DNA of 64,000 nucleotides from Micromonospora saelicesensis (GCF_900091575.1 NZ_FMCR01000001.1:868001-932000); one strand, 5' to 3'. Positions 16,654 through 27,667 are shown, counted from the stretch's first letter. Numbers and translations are program-made. Notes: generated by a model from the sequence alone, not told the origin.

Positions 16654-16962
16654 TCACGGGTTGAGAGCAGAGTGGAACTTGTCCAGCATCTGCTGCTGCT
16701 CTTCGTCGTTGACCTGGTGCGTCGTACCCGACTTGTCGAGCAGGTCAGCGATGCTGTCCATCGCCGTCAGCAGTTTGACGGTGTCCTCGTTCCAGCGCGT
16801 CATCAGCGACTGGAAGCCCGTGGACGCCTGACCCTTCCACGCGATGGCCAGGTCGTCGACCACGTTCCACAGCTTCTTCAGCTCGCCGTCGACCTCGCTG
16901 CGCGTGGACCGCACGTCACTCGCGGCGGTATGCAGAGTCGCAGCTTCGACCTCGAACGCCAT
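16654..16962 (-). CDS. WXG100 family ESX protein (first gene)
   Basis: A 102-residue WXG100 protein with the turn AWKGQAS (W-x-G at about 42-44) between two amphipathic helices. It carries a longer C-terminal tail (DEEQQQMLDKFHSALNP) than its partner and lacks a clear YxxxD/E motif. It probably heterodimerises with the product of the next gene, which supplies the export signal. The ATG is preceded by GGAAGGGTGTGAAGC. A 204-base gap separates it from eccC, so the pair likely has its own promoter. Confidence 0.92.
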   Translation of the reverse strand: MAFEVEAATLHTAASDVRSTRSEVDGELKKLWNVVDDLAIAWKGQASTGFQSLMTRWNEDTVKLLTAMDSIADLLDKSGTTHQVNDEEQQQMLDKFHSALNP

Positions 16963-17166
16963 GCTTCACACCCTTCCGTCTGTTGTGGTGGCGGCTTCGC
17001 CGCATCCTCCCCCGCGGCAAGGCAGCAACACCCCACCGACGGACACTCCTGTGAAGACCGTAGCGGAACGTGTCCAGCCCTCGCAGCCCTGACCGGTGAC
17101 CTTCGATGGATGGTGGTGAATCGGGCCGGATCGGCCCACCACCCCCTACCGAACGACCGACCGCGC

Positions 17167-20100
17167 TCAGGTCGGCTCGGACCAGGCGGTCTGAATCAAC
17201 TGCTGGCCATCGCGGCGGCGAACCAGGGTGCCCCGGCCGGGCGGTTGCGGGCTCGGTCGCAACGTGCCGAAGACCGCGCCCTCCTCCCGGTTTCCGGACA
17301 TCAGCAGGCCCGGCGAGTCCAACTCGCGAAGCCGTTGCAGCACCGGCTCGTAGAGCGCCCTGGACACACCACCGACCCGGCGCGTGACGATCAGGTGCAG
17401 GCCGATGTCGCGGGCCTGCGGCAACAGCTCGTGCAGGGCGCTCAGCGGGTTGCTGCCGCCAGAGGCCACCAGGTCGTAGTCGTCCACCAGGATGTAGAGA
17501 TCCGGACCCTTCCACCAGCTCCGATCACGCAGCTGGGCGGTCGTCACGTCCGGGCCGGGCAGTCGATTGGACAGCGCGCTGCGGATCGACCCGAGCCCCT
17601 GGGCGAACGCCTGGTTCGACGGGGCGTAGTCGAGCAGGTGGTCACCCTCCACCGCCCCCAGCAGGCCACGCCGGTAGTCGGCGATCACCAGCCGGGCCTG
17701 CGCCGGCGTGTACCGCTCGGTGATTCCCCGCGCGATCAGGCGCAGCAGGTTGGTCTTGCCGCACTCCGCGTCGCCGAAGACCGTCAGGTGCGGCTCGTTG
17801 GCCAGGTCCAGGTAGACCGGCGCGAGTGCCGACTCGTTGACGCCGATCGGGAGACCGGGTGCCGAGCGGTCGATGATCCGGGCCAGCTCCGCCACCGGCA
17901 GCCGGCGCGGCAGCAACCGCACCTTCGGCGCCGGGCGACCCGGCCAGTTCGCCGCCACGTGCCCGGCCAGGGACAGCGAGGCCTCGCTCAGATCGTCGAT
18001 GTCGCGGCGGCCGTCGATCCGCGAGATGGCGGTGAGGAAGTGCAGCTTGTCCCGGGTCAGGCCACGACCGGGCGACTTCTCCGGCACGTTGTTCGCCGCC
18101 CGACGGTCGATCTCGGACTCCGACGCGTCGCCGAGGCGCAGCTCCAACTTGGTGCCGAGCAGATCCCGCATGTTGATCCGGATCTCCGCCCACCGTACGG
18201 CGGTGAGCACCACGTGCACACCGAAGCCGAGGCCCCGGTTGGCCAACGTGGTGATGGTCTGCTCCAGCTCCTCGTACTCCTGGCGCAGGGTGTTCCACCC
18301 GTCCACCACCAGGAACACGTCGCCGAACGGGTCGTCGGCGAACTCCCCGGCGGCACGACGACGGCGGTAGCTCGCCACCGAGTCGATGCCGTGCTGGGCG
18401 AAACGAGCCTCCCGCTCGTCCAGGACGGCGACCACCTCGGCCACCGTCCGACGGACCGCCTCGACGTCGCGCCGCCCGGCCACCCCGGCCAGGTGCGGCA
18501 ACCGCTCCATGCTGCGCAGCGCGCCCCCGCCGAAGTCCAGGCAGAAGAACTGCACCTCCCGCGGCGTGTGCGTGAGCGCCAGCGAGGCCAGCAGCGTACG
18601 CAGCATCGTGCTCTTGCCACTCATCGACCGACCGACGATGACCACGTTGCCGCCGGCCCCGGCCAGCTCGACCATCATCGGGTCCCGACGCTGCTCGTAG
18701 GGGCGGTCCACCACGCCGACCGGCACGGTCAGTCGCCCACGCCCGGGCCAGGAGGCGGTGCACAACCCGTAGGTCGGGTCGACCGCCAGCGGGCCGAGCA
18801 GCTCACCCAGGCCCGGCGGGTCGGCCAGCGGCGGCAGCCACACCTGGTGGGCCGGGCGGCCCCGACCCTTGAGCTGGTCGATCAGCACGTCGAGCATCGC
18901 CACGGCCTTGCCGTCGGCCGGCTGCTCCGGCTCCGGGGCGGTGGCCACCGGCACCTGCGGGACCTGCACCGGAACGAAGTCGAGACCGTACGGCACGATC
19001 CGGCGCTGCACCAGCGCCTGCGAGGCGGAGGCCTGCTGCCCCGGCGCCCGGTACGCCCCCGACACGTACGCGGCCCGGAACCGCAGCATGGTGCTGGTGT
19101 CCGTCTTCAGGTAGCCGTGGCCCGGCGCGTTCGGCAGCTCGTACGCGTCCGGTACGCCGAGCACGATCCGGCTCTCCACCGCGGAGAACGTCCGCAGACC
19201 GATCCGGTACGACAGGTGGGTGTCGAGGCCCCGCAGCTTGCCCTCTTCGAGGCGCTGGCTGGCCAGCAGCAGGTGCACGCCGAGGGACCGACCCAACCGG
19301 CCGATCATCACGAACAGGTCGATGAAGTCCGGTTTGGCGGCGAGCAGTTCGCTGAACTCGTCACAGATGATCAACAAGCTGGGCATCGGCGCCAGCGGCT
19401 CACCGGCCGAGCGCGCCTTCTCGTACTCGAAGCGGGAGACGTAGTTGCCGGCCGCCCGCAGCAGCTCCTGCCGGCGCACCATCTCTCCGGCGAGCGCGTC
19501 GCGCATCCGGTCGACCAACGGCAGCTCGTCGGCCAGGTTGGTGATCACCGCGCTGGTGTGCGGCAGCGCCTCCAGCGAGGCGAAGGTCGCACCGCCCTTG
19601 AAGTCGACCAGGACGAAGTTCAGTTCCTCCGACGAGTGGGTCACCGCCAACGCGGCCACCACCGTACGCAGCAGTTCGCTCTTGCCGGAGCCGGTCGCAC
19701 CGATCACCAGACCGTGCGGGCCCATGCCCTCGTGCGCCGACTCCTTGAAGTCGAGCTCGACCACGTTGCCGTCCGGGCCGAGGCCGAGCGGGATGCGCAG
19801 CCGGTCGCGGTGCCCACGCGGGCGCCAGGTGTTCTGCACGTCCACCGCCGCGGCGTCACCGACGCCGAGCAGGTCCGGCAGCTCCGTGCTGCGGGCCAGC
19901 GGCTCGTCGCCGCCGGTCTGCTGCTGGGAGAGTCGGAAGGGGGCGATCTGTCGGGCCAGCCCCTCGGCGGCCTCGGCGCTGAGCCGGTCGGGCCGGCCCA
20001 GCGTCGACGACGAACTGCCCCGGACCAGGTCGAGTGAGCTTCCGTCATTCACGTCGAGGCAGAGCAGCCAGCGGCCGGCGTCGCGCGGCACCGTCCCGGA

Positions 20101-21132
20101 AAGGTCGATCACTGTGGCGCCGAGCAGCCCCGGGCCCACCAGCTGGCAGGTCGGCGAGATCTCCCCGCCGTCGATCACCACGACCAGGTGCGGGGCGGTG
20201 GTCAGCGGCTTGGCCTCCGGCGCGAACCGGGGCCGCCCGCCCAGCTCGGCGGCGAGCGCGGCCTCGGCCTCGGCGAGGCTGGCGAAGACCAGCCGGCGCG
20301 CGCCGGCCGCGTCCGTACGACCGCTGTGGTGGGCGTGTGGCAGCCACTTCACCCAGCCCCAGGACGACTGCCGGTCGGGTGCGGCGACCACCGCGATCAC
20401 CAGGTCGTCCGGTGCGTGGAAGGTGGCCAGCTGCCCCAGCGCCGCCCGGGTCAGGTCGAGCACCGGCTCGCGGTCGCCGCGCAGCACCACCCTGCTGAAC
20501 GCGCGCACCGACAGCGCCGTGGGCAGGTCGGGCACCGTGGAGTGTGCCCGGACGAACCGGCGAAGCGCGATGGCGCTCATCGGCTCCAGGTCCTCCACCG
20601 GCTTCGTCTCCGGTGGGACGATCTCCACGGCGAGCCGCTGCGGGCCGAGGGCGATCCGGGTCTCACCGAAGTCGTCCTCGGTGATCCGTCGCTCCCAGAG
20701 CCGCCGGGAGGCGGCGATCGACCAGAGGGCGTCGGGCTCCGGGTGCCGCCAGGCCATCGCGGCCCGCTGCTGCTCGGCGGCACGCCGGGTGCGCTTGCGC
20801 ATCTGCGCCAGGTAGCGCATGTAGTCGCGGCGATCGGCGTTCAGCTCGGCCTTGTCCTTGCCACCGCTGTTGGCCAGCGAGCCGATCGCCATGCCGAGCA
20901 TCGAGACACCGAACAGACCACCGGCCACGTAGGTCATCATGCCGCCGCCCTTGCCGGCGTAGAGGAACGCCATGGCGCCGACCCCGCAGAACATCGGCAG
21001 GATCATGAGCAGCTGCCCCATCCCGCGGGGCGTCGGCTCGGGCAGCTCGGGAGGCGACTCCAGCAGCACCTCGCCGCGCGGTAAGGCCGGCCCCGGCTGA
21101 CGCGGGAGCCGGCGGAACACCACCGTGCTCAC
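17167..21132 (-). CDS. eccC: ESX FtsK/SpoIIIE-type ATPase EccC
   Basis: A 1,321-residue motor of the type VII secretion complex, in the fused EccCa-EccCb form. Two N-terminal membrane helices lie at about 40-90 ([20 protein letters not shown]). Three ATPase domains follow with Walker A lysines K484 ([11 protein letters not shown]), K840 ([11 protein letters not shown]) and K1126 ([11 protein letters not shown]). Walker B strands are [20 protein letters not shown] and [11 protein letters not shown]. The first domain is canonical. The other two diverge, as usual, and bind the C-terminal signal of WXG100 substrates. The frame is open to 21411, but GTG at 21132 with GGAGGAGACAGCC before it gives the family length. 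Divergent from eccD. Confidence 0.96.
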   Translation of the reverse strand: MSTVVFRRLPRQPGPALPRGEVLLESPPELPEPTPRGMGQLLMILPMFCGVGAMAFLYAGKGGGMMTYVAGGLFGVSMLGMAIGSLANSGGKDKAELNADRRDYMRYLAQMRKRTRRAAEQQRAAMAWRHPEPDALWSIAASRRLWERRITEDDFGETRIALGPQRLAVEIVPPETKPVEDLEPMSAIALRRFVRAHSTVPDLPTALSVRAFSRVVLRGDREPVLDLTRAALGQLATFHAPDDLVIAVVAAPDRQSSWGWVKWLPHAHHSGRTDAAGARRLVFASLAEAEAALAAELGGRPRFAPEAKPLTTAPHLVVVIDGGEISPTCQLVGPGLLGATVIDLSGTVPRDAGRWLLCLDVNDGSSLDLVRGSSSSTLGRPDRLSAEAAEGLARQIAPFRLSQQQTGGDEPLARSTELPDLLGVGDAAAVDVQNTWRPRGHRDRLRIPLGLGPDGNVVELDFKESAHEGMGPHGLVIGATGSGKSELLRTVVAALAVTHSSEELNFVLVDFKGGATFASLEALPHTSAVITNLADELPLVDRMRDALAGEMVRRQELLRAAGNYVSRFEYEKARSAGEPLAPMPSLLIICDEFSELLAAKPDFIDLFVMIGRLGRSLGVHLLLASQRLEEGKLRGLDTHLSYRIGLRTFSAVESRIVLGVPDAYELPNAPGHGYLKTDTSTMLRFRAAYVSGAYRAPGQQASASQALVQRRIVPYGLDFVPVQVPQVPVATAPEPEQPADGKAVAMLDVLIDQLKGRGRPAHQVWLPPLADPPGLGELLGPLAVDPTYGLCTASWPGRGRLTVPVGVVDRPYEQRRDPMMVELAGAGGNVVIVGRSMSGKSTMLRTLLASLALTHTPREVQFFCLDFGGGALRSMERLPHLAGVAGRRDVEAVRRTVAEVVAVLDEREARFAQHGIDSVASYRRRRAAGEFADDPFGDVFLVVDGWNTLRQEYEELEQTITTLANRGLGFGVHVVLTAVRWAEIRINMRDLLGTKLELRLGDASESEIDRRAANNVPEKSPGRGLTRDKLHFLTAISRIDGRRDIDDLSEASLSLAGHVAANWPGRPAPKVRLLPRRLPVAELARIIDRSAPGLPIGVNESALAPVYLDLANEPHLTVFGDAECGKTNLLRLIARGITERYTPAQARLVIADYRRGLLGAVEGDHLLDYAPSNQAFAQGLGSIRSALSNRLPGPDVTTAQLRDRSWWKGPDLYILVDDYDLVASGGSNPLSALHELLPQARDIGLHLIVTRRVGGVSRALYEPVLQRLRELDSPGLLMSGNREEGAVFGTLRPSPQPPGRGTLVRRRDGQQLIQTAWSEPT

Positions 21133-21298
21133 GGCTGTCTCCTCCCCAGAAGCGGCCCTGATGACGTGCGGCCCGCGGAACACCGCCCGCGGGTGGGCAT
21201 CGTACGTGCCGTCATCGTAGGTAATCTGCCGTGTGCGCGGTGGACCCGGACCGCAGCATTCCAGCCAGCCGATCACAGACGCACACCTGGAGGCCACT

Positions 21299-22696
21299 GT
21301 GGCGACGAAGACGGCGACCGGTGGTCTCAGCCGGATCACCATCGTGGCTCCGCGTACCCGGATGGATCTGGCGCTGCCGTCGGATGTGCCGTTGGCCGAC
21401 CTGCTCCCCACCCTGCTGCGCTACGCCGGTGAGGACATGGCCGACGAGGGTGCTCGGCACGGCGGCTGGGCACTGTCCCGGTTGGGCGGTGCGCCCCTCG
21501 ACGGTGGTCGTACCGCGGCGCAGCTCAGCGTCCGGGACGGTGAGGTGCTCTACTTCAACCCCCGGTCCGACGCCGCGCCGGAGATCGTCTTCGACGACGT
21601 GGTGGACGCGGTCGCCACCGCGACCAACCAGCGCCCCGGCGCCTGGCAGGTCGGCGCGACCCGCTCCTTCGCTGTGGTCTTCGCGGCGGCGGCGTTCGGC
21701 GCCGGCGCGCTGGCCGCCCTCTTCGCCGGTCCGCCGCACCTGCCCGGCGCGCTGGCAGCGCTGCTGGTCGCGGTGGCGCTGCTGGTGGGCGCGGCGGTGC
21801 TTTCCAGGGCCGCCGGTGACAGCGGCATCGGCGCGGTGCTGGCCCTGGTCGGCCTTGTGCACGCGGCCACCGGCGGCCTGCTGCTGCTCGCCGGCGATCG
21901 ATCGCTGACCGACCTGGCCAGTCCGCATGTCCTGCTCGCGGCGACCGCCGCGGTGGTGGCCGGCGCGGTTGCCGTGCTGGCGGTCGGCGACCGGTACCCC
22001 CTCTTCTTCGCCGCGATCGGGGTCGCGGCCGCGACCGGCCTGGGCGCGGTGCTCTGCCTGGTCCTCGGCCTCGACGCAGCGGCCTCCGCCGCGGTGGTCG
22101 CGGCGGTCGCGTTCGGCGTGGTGCCGGCGCTGCCGATGATGGCCTACCGGCTGGCCCGGCTGCCGGTGCCGTCGATTCCGACCGGTCCGGAGGACCTGAA
22201 GACCGACAGCGAGTCGGTGGACGGCCGGCAGGTGCTCCAGCAGAGTGAGCGCGCCGACCAGTTCCTGACCGGTCTGCTGTGGACGGTGTCGCTGCTGGTG
22301 CTGGGCGCACAACTCGTGCTGGCTCTGGACGGGCGCCTGCCCGCGGTGCTGCTGTGCCTGGTGCTGGCCCTGCTGGCGCTGCTGCGGGCCCGCCCCCTCC
22401 TGGGCCGGGCGCAGCGCACCCCGGTGCTGCTGGCCGGCACCGTGGGTCTGGGCCTGGCCGCCGCGACCACCTTCGCCGGTGGTTCGCTGGCGGTCCGGCT
22501 GGGCCTGATTCTGGGCGGTCTGGTGCTCGCCGCGGTGATCAGCCTGATCTACGGTCTGACCGTCGCCGGCAAGCGCATCTCACCGGTCTGGGGCCGCCTG
22601 CTCGACATCGCCGAGATCCTGCTCATCATCTCGCTGGTGCCGCTCGCCTTCTGGGTCTGCGGCCTCTACGGCTGGATCGTCAACCTCCGACCCTGA
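21299..22696 (+). CDS. eccD: ESX membrane channel protein EccD
   Basis: A 465-residue protein with an N-terminal ubiquitin-like domain (about 10-95, [20 protein letters not shown]) and about eleven membrane helices from residue 125 to the end. This is the EccD plan, the subunit thought to form most of the type VII membrane vestibule. The frame is open from 21233, but GTG at 21299 with CTGGAGGCCACT before it is the better start. It is transcribed away from eccC and ends 22 bases before the end of the convergent eccE gene. Confidence 0.93.
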   Translation: MATKTATGGLSRITIVAPRTRMDLALPSDVPLADLLPTLLRYAGEDMADEGARHGGWALSRLGGAPLDGGRTAAQLSVRDGEVLYFNPRSDAAPEIVFDDVVDAVATATNQRPGAWQVGATRSFAVVFAAAAFGAGALAALFAGPPHLPGALAALLVAVALLVGAAVLSRAAGDSGIGAVLALVGLVHAATGGLLLLAGDRSLTDLASPHVLLAATAAVVAGAVAVLAVGDRYPLFFAAIGVAAATGLGAVLCLVLGLDAAASAAVVAAVAFGVVPALPMMAYRLARLPVPSIPTGPEDLKTDSESVDGRQVLQQSERADQFLTGLLWTVSLLVLGAQLVLALDGRLPAVLLCLVLALLALLRARPLLGRAQRTPVLLAGTVGLGLAAATTFAGGSLAVRLGLILGGLVLAAVISLIYGLTVAGKRISPVWGRLLDIAEILLIISLVPLAFWVCGLYGWIVNLRP

Positions 22697-22718
22697 CCGT
22701 GCGGCGCCGACGCACCGG

Positions 22719-23906
22719 TCAGCGCGACCGCGGACCGGTGGAGACGCCCAGCGCCGACGCGACCGGAGCGGTGGCGTAGACGCCCGGAGCATGCTGACCG
22801 TCCATCGGCCGGGTGGACGCGCCCACCCGGCCGGCGACCTCACGAACCACCTTGACCAGGGCCTCGACGTGGTTGTCCATCGCCGCGACCCGCAACAGCG
22901 GTGCCGCCACCCGACCGTCCGACGAGACGGTCACGGCCACCGTGTGCGACGGCGCCGAGGTCGCGGTGATCGCGTCCACGAGCGGCCCGAGCGGCGCGTC
23001 GAAGCGGCCCCGCAGAGCCATGCAGCGGTGCGTCCAGCCGCCGCCGCGCAACCCATGCCAACTCTCCGCCGGCGCCTCGGGCACCAGGTCCAGACCGGCG
23101 GCCGAGACGATTGCCGCACGTAGCTCCTCCCGACCCAGCGGGCGATGGGCCAGCCCCGCCGAGGTCAGCGCCTTGCCGAGCCGGCCGATCCCGGCCGCCA
23201 CCGTCCGATGTACGCCGGTCAGCCCGCCGCCCCGGCTCACCGCCTCGACCCGGGCGTCCCGGACGGTGAGCCGCAGCGCCACCCACACGGTCCGGTGGGC
23301 CGCCGGCGGCGCACCGGGTGCCGGGTACCAGACCAACGTGTGCGCGACGACCTGGGCCCGGGAGACCGGGGCGCTGAAGTCCGCGAGCACCCGCAGCGCG
23401 CGGTCCACCGCGGTGGCGTCGACGGAGCCGACCGCCGCACCGGTCGCGGACTGCAGGGCGACGGCGGCGAACCAGCCCTGGTCGTCACGTCCGATGCCGA
23501 GCCGGGTGCCTCGGTCGGTCAGCTCGATGACGCTCAGCTCAGGGGCGAGCGCGGCCAACCTCGGGTCGGTCGCCGTGCCGCTGGCCAGCGCGGCCGACGC
23601 CCGCTCACCGCGTCGCCGCAACCGCCGGCGCAGCAGCAGGTCCTCGAACCACCAGCGGCCACCCCGACGGGCGAAGGCCGCCAGGACGACCAGCAGCGCC
23701 GCGGTGCCCGCCGCGGCGAGCACCCAGCTGGGTCCGGCCGTGGCGGCCCAGACGCCGACCACGCACAACTCCAGTACGACGAGCTGCCCGACCAGCACGG
23801 GGCCGACCCGCCCACGGCCGGGCCGCTCGGCCGGGGGCACCGGCCGGGTCGGAACGTCGACAGGGTCCGTGACCGCTCGGGCGGGTGGCGCCTGAACCTG
23901 CGTCAT
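22719..23906 (-). CDS. eccE: ESX subunit EccE
   Basis: A 395-residue protein with two N-terminal membrane helices (about 35-82, VLVGQLVVLELCVVGVWAAT and VLAAAGTAALLVVLAAF). A soluble domain of about 300 residues follows, with WWFEDLLLRRRLRRRG at the membrane junction. This is the EccE layout, the peripheral subunit of the type VII core complex. Sequence conservation in EccE is low, so the name also rests on its place between eccD and eccB. The ATG at 23906 follows GGAGGGACAGTCAGCG. Divergent from eccB. Confidence 0.88.
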   Translation of the reverse strand: MTQVQAPPARAVTDPVDVPTRPVPPAERPGRGRVGPVLVGQLVVLELCVVGVWAATAGPSWVLAAAGTAALLVVLAAFARRGGRWWFEDLLLRRRLRRRGERASAALASGTATDPRLAALAPELSVIELTDRGTRLGIGRDDQGWFAAVALQSATGAAVGSVDATAVDRALRVLADFSAPVSRAQVVAHTLVWYPAPGAPPAAHRTVWVALRLTVRDARVEAVSRGGGLTGVHRTVAAGIGRLGKALTSAGLAHRPLGREELRAAIVSAAGLDLVPEAPAESWHGLRGGGWTHRCMALRGRFDAPLGPLVDAITATSAPSHTVAVTVSSDGRVAAPLLRVAAMDNHVEALVKVVREVAGRVGASTRPMDGQHAPGVYATAPVASALGVSTGPRSR

Positions 23907-24069
23907 CGCTGACTGTCCCTCCTGCACGGTACGACTCTGCGCCGGGTCTCCTCCGGTGCCGGCCACGAGCGGTGGTCCCAAGGAACCACCGTCGGCCCCT
24001 TATCGTAGGGAAGCCCGCGACGGCACCCCGACCCTGATCGTCGCGGATCCACCCCGCCGGAGGTAAGTC

Positions 24070-25716
24070 ATGCGGACCCGCCGCGATCAGGTGCAGGCGT
24101 ACCGCTTCGTCACCCGCCGCATCGTCTCCGCCTTGCTGTCGGGCGATCCGGAGACCACCAACCTGCCGATGCGACGGCTCGGCATGGCCGTCTTCGGCAG
24201 TGTCCTCACCGCGGCCATCGTGCTCGGCGGGGTGGGTGCCTACGGCCAGTTGACCGGTGGCGCGGCGCCGCTGGACGACCAGACCCTGGTCATCGAACGG
24301 GAGACCGGCGCGACGTACGTGTTCATCGAGGGCAAACTGCACCCGACGCTCAACTACACCTCGGCGCGCCTCATCGTGAACGACGCGAGTGCCCAGGTGC
24401 GGACGATGTCCCAGGCGTCGCTGCGGGACCGGCCCCGCGGCGTCACCGTCGGCATCGTCGGTGCACCGGACGCCCTGCCGGACCGCAAGTCGCTGACCGG
24501 GCTGCCCTGGTCGGTCTGCGACGTGCCGGACCCGGTCGACCGGCAGCGGTCCAGCACCCGCCTGGTGATCGACCGGGCCCTGCCCGGCGGCACGCCGCTG
24601 GGCGACCGGGCGGTGCTGGTCTCGGTGAACGACCAGCGGTACCTGGTCACCAACAACACCCGACTCCAACTGCTCGACCCGTCCCGCACGATCACGGCGC
24701 TGCGGATGGCCGGCACCGAGCGACTCCAGGTCGGGCAGCAACTGCTCAACGCCGTGCCGGCCGGGCCACCGCTGCGCCGGCCGTCGTTGCCCGGTGAGGG
24801 CGAGCCCAGCAGTCGCAAGGTGGCCGGGCAGTCGTACGACGTCGGTTCGGTGTTCAAGGCCGCCGGGCGGCACTACGTGCTGACCCGGGACGCTCTCGTC
24901 TCGATCAGTGAGATCACCGCTCTGCTGCTCGTCAGCAACGGCGGTCGGATCACCGACATCACCCCGAACCAGGCCAGCGAGGCGTTCGAGGAGCGGCGGA
25001 TCGAGGAGGAGGGGGTGCCCCCGACGATGCCCGCCCTCTACCCGGCCCAGCCCGGTCAGACCACGCTGTGCGCGACGTACCGCAAGGACAGCTCGGGCGG
25101 CCCGCCGACCACCACCCTGGAGGTCTTCGACCGGGTGCCGACCGAGTTGACCGACAGCGATCCGGGCCTGGTACCGGTGCGCCAGACCAGGCGCGACGCC
25201 GTACGCACCGCCGAGGCGGTGCTGCTGCCCGGCGGCAAGGGGGTCATCGCCCAGGCCTCGCCCGGTGCCGGGACCAGCGGGTCCGGCGCCGCCGGATCGA
25301 CGATCTACCTGATCAGCCCGCAGGGCATCCGGTATCCGCTCGGCTCGGCGGCGACACTGGACGTGCTCGGCTACGGCGGGATCACCCCGCTGGCGGTGCC
25401 CGGCTCCCTGCTCGCACTGATCCCGACCGGGCCGACTCTGGACCGCGAGGACGCGTTCGCCGTCTTCGCTCCCGACGGGCCGGCACCGTCCGCACCACCG
25501 TCGGCCGCGCCGAGGTCGGGCTCACCGTCCGCGGCGCCACCGTCGGGCACGCCGTCCGCGGCGCCACCGTCGGGGTCGTCGTCCGCGGCGCCACCGTCGG
25601 GGTCGTCGTCCGCGGCGCCACCGTCGGGGTCGACACCGTCGAGTTCGACCGGTGGCACTCCGTCGAGCGGCGGGACCGGCGGGGGGTCCACGGAATCGAC
25701 CGGCGCCGACGGCTGA
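24070..25716 (+). CDS. eccB: ESX subunit EccB
   Basis: A 548-residue protein beginning MRTRRDQVQAYRFVTRRIVSA, the conserved cytosolic start of EccB. One membrane helix follows at about 38-60 (LGMAVFGSVLTAAIVLGGVGA), then a large extracytoplasmic domain of repeats with two cysteines (VC of PWSVCDVPD and TTLCATYRK). It anchors the type VII complex outside the membrane. After about residue 478 the protein is a Ser/Pro/Gly-rich tail built on a 27-base direct repeat. Ribosome site GGAGGTAAGTC before the ATG. First gene of a plus-strand set of three. Confidence 0.95.
   Translation: MRTRRDQVQAYRFVTRRIVSALLSGDPETTNLPMRRLGMAVFGSVLTAAIVLGGVGAYGQLTGGAAPLDDQTLVIERETGATYVFIEGKLHPTLNYTSARLIVNDASAQVRTMSQASLRDRPRGVTVGIVGAPDALPDRKSLTGLPWSVCDVPDPVDRQRSSTRLVIDRALPGGTPLGDRAVLVSVNDQRYLVTNNTRLQLLDPSRTITALRMAGTERLQVGQQLLNAVPAGPPLRRPSLPGEGEPSSRKVAGQSYDVGSVFKAAGRHYVLTRDALVSISEITALLLVSNGGRITDITPNQASEAFEERRIEEEGVPPTMPALYPAQPGQTTLCATYRKDSSGGPPTTTLEVFDRVPTELTDSDPGLVPVRQTRRDAVRTAEAVLLPGGKGVIAQASPGAGTSGSGAAGSTIYLISPQGIRYPLGSAATLDVLGYGGITPLAVPGSLLALIPTGPTLDREDAFAVFAPDGPAPSAPPSAAPRSGSPSAAPPSGTPSAAPPSGSSSAAPPSGSSSAAPPSGSTPSSSTGGTPSSGGTGGGSTESTGADG
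25507..25641 (+). repeat. 27-bp tandem repeat in the eccB tail
   Basis: Five 27-base units in register (starts at 25507, 25534, 25561, 25588 and 25615), each coding a nine-residue A-P-P-S-G-S-S-S-A type block. Units three and four are identical and the outer ones are diverged. The copy number should vary between strains. Confidence 0.85.
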
Positions 25717-25804
25717 GCAGCTTCGGCGGGTCGCCCGGAGTCGCACTGGTGGACTAACCTGAATGTCGCTGACGGTTGTCAACCAGAACGACGGGGATGT
25801 TGCC

Positions 25805-26173
25805 ATGGCCGGGCGTACGGAAGTCGACCTGTTGTCCCTTGAGGACTTCCACGAGCACCTGGCGTCACGGTTGAGCCAGGCCGAGTCGGTGCTGCGCAAG
25901 CTCAACACCGAGATGCAGTGCCGTCCTCCGGCCCTGGGCTCGTTCTTCGACGCCACCGACAAGGCGCGTCGCTACAGCGAGGTGCACCAGTCCTATGTCG
26001 ACCAGGCCGAACGGATCCGGCAGGCGGTGCTGGCGGCACAGCAGGCGACCAGCACGATCCTGAGCAACTACCGCACCGCCGAGGCGCGTAACGCGGCCAA
26101 CGCCGACGATGTCACCGCCGCGCTGAACCCGGTCGACCGGGCGTTTCAGCCGAAGGAGGACGGGCGTGTCTGA
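25805..26173 (+). CDS. Small helical ESX-linked protein
   Basis: A 122-residue mostly helical protein without a W-x-G motif (LEDFHEHLASRLSQAESVLRKL, then YVDQAERIRQAVLAAQQATS). It resembles the helical-hairpin partners found with ESX substrates. It lies between eccB and a longer WXG-type protein and overlaps the latter by eight bases, so it is probably its co-secreted partner or chaperone. The frame is open to 25763, but GACGGGGATG before the ATG at 25805 supports the later start. The family is not recognised with certainty. Confidence 0.78.
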   Translation: MAGRTEVDLLSLEDFHEHLASRLSQAESVLRKLNTEMQCRPPALGSFFDATDKARRYSEVHQSYVDQAERIRQAVLAAQQATSTILSNYRTAEARNAANADDVTAALNPVDRAFQPKEDGRV

Positions 26174-27461
26174 ATACACCCAGCGCTATCAGGGCAACAG
26201 CCACCAGCAGCTGTACGACGGCCTGATGGCGGGCAAGCCGGAGCAGATCGAGGGCGTGGCCACCCAGTGGGCCGAGCTCAAGGGCATCCTCGACGGCCTC
26301 GGCCGGGATCTGAGCGGCGACCTCGACAAGCTCGCCAACACGTGGACGGGTTCGGCGGGTCGGGAGTTCCATCGGCGACTCAGCCTGATCGTCGCCCACA
26401 CCGACGCGTTGGGCGAAGGGATGGCCGGCATCAAGCAGGGGTTGACCATGATGGCCGACCATCTGCGCGCCGCCCACAAGCAGGCCGAGAGCCCGGAGGA
26501 GACCGACGACAACGACAAGGCGATCGGCGGCGCGATCAAGGGTGGCGCGGCCTTCGGTCTGACCGGTCTGATCGTCGGGGGCATCGCGGGTCACCAGCAG
26601 GACAAGGCTGAGCAGGAGAAGGCCCACCAGCGGATGGTGAACCTGGTGGCCGGCCTGGCCAACAGTTACGAGATCTCCGCCTACGACCGGGTGGTCGAGC
26701 CGCCCCCGCCGGACCCGGACACTCCGACCACCGCCCGCAAGGATCCGACGACGCCACAGAGTGTCTCGGCCATCGCCAGGGTGTCCGGCGGCCCCAACAC
26801 CGGCGCGGACTCTGCGCGCACCGGTGACGCGACCATCTCGTCGCCCGACCGCGTCGCCCAACTGCCGGGCGACGGTTCGACTCCGGGCGAGGTCGGCTCG
26901 GGCACCGGTGGCAGCCCGGCTGTCGTCACCGCGCCGATCGGCGCTGGCAGCGATCTCACTGACCGCGGCACCTCCCTCGCCGGAGCCGACCCACTGGTCG
27001 GCGGCGCGCTGCTCGGCGGGGGTGCCGCCGGGCTGGTCGGGCTGTCCGGGCCGGCCGGCGCACCTGCTGCGGCGAGCACCGGTCCCGGCCTGCTCTACGG
27101 AGCACAGGGCGGGTCACCGGCCGGCGGGGTGTTGCGCAGCGGCGCGCTCGCGGGCTCGGGCAACGCGGCCCCCACTTCGGCTCGACCGACCGGCGGTGGT
27201 GCGGCTCCGGCGGAGACCCGCGCCGCCAACGGGGTCGGGCGCAGCATCGACGGCCAGCGCGGTGGGAGCGGCGGACGCCCAGCCATGACCGGCGGCAACG
27301 CCCGACCGGGGTCCAACGGCGGCCGCCCCGGTGTGCTCGGCGGGCAGGGTCGAGCGCAGGACGACGAGTCCGACGAGCGGCTGACCTGGTTGACCGAGGA
27401 CGAGATGGTGTGGCAGGGCGACGAGAAGGCGGCGCCCCGGGTGCTCGGCACCGGCGACTGA
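26166..27461 (+). CDS. Long WXG100-type candidate ESX substrate
   Basis: A 431-residue protein. An N-terminal helical hairpin has WTGSAG (W-x-G) at about residues 59-61. A glycine-zipper hydrophobic segment follows (about 118-145, AIGGAIKGGAAFGLTGLIVGG), then about 250 residues of Gly/Ala/Pro/Ser-rich low complexity. The conserved-looking acidic end is RLTWLTEDEMVWQGDEKAAP. The plan recalls PPE/EspB-like ESX substrates. GTG start after AAGGAGGACGGGC, overlapping the previous gene by eight bases. A strong terminator follows, ending the ESX locus. Export is an inference. Confidence 0.82.
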   Translation: MSEYTQRYQGNSHQQLYDGLMAGKPEQIEGVATQWAELKGILDGLGRDLSGDLDKLANTWTGSAGREFHRRLSLIVAHTDALGEGMAGIKQGLTMMADHLRAAHKQAESPEETDDNDKAIGGAIKGGAAFGLTGLIVGGIAGHQQDKAEQEKAHQRMVNLVAGLANSYEISAYDRVVEPPPPDPDTPTTARKDPTTPQSVSAIARVSGGPNTGADSARTGDATISSPDRVAQLPGDGSTPGEVGSGTGGSPAVVTAPIGAGSDLTDRGTSLAGADPLVGGALLGGGAAGLVGLSGPAGAPAAASTGPGLLYGAQGGSPAGGVLRSGALAGSGNAAPTSARPTGGGAAPAETRAANGVGRSIDGQRGGSGGRPAMTGGNARPGSNGGRPGVLGGQGRAQDDESDERLTWLTEDEMVWQGDEKAAPRVLGTGD

Positions 27462-27518
27462 CCACGGTCCGCCGCCGGCACGCCCACCCCACCGGCGGTG
27501 CCACCCCGACGATGCACG

Positions 27519-27553
27519 GTGCCCCCGATCGGAGCCGATCCGATCGGGGGCAC
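27519..27553 (+). terminator. Terminator at the end of the ESX locus
   Basis: Perfect 14-base arms (27519-27532 GTGCCCCCGATCGG and 27540-27553) with a seven-base loop follow the last ESX gene. Confidence 0.75.
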
Positions 27554-27667
27554 TGCCGTTCCCGGCCCCCGACCGACGCCGTCCACAGTGCGCATGGTGG
27601 TGGCGGTCACGCCCGCGCGGTCGTTCGCCGTGCTGCGGTGGAGCAGGACGGGCGATAGGTTGGTCGG

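Noticed and set aside
16618..20037. 1139-residue plus-strand frame opposite eccC
   Set aside because: Long only because eccC is GC-rich. The product has no domain and no start site.
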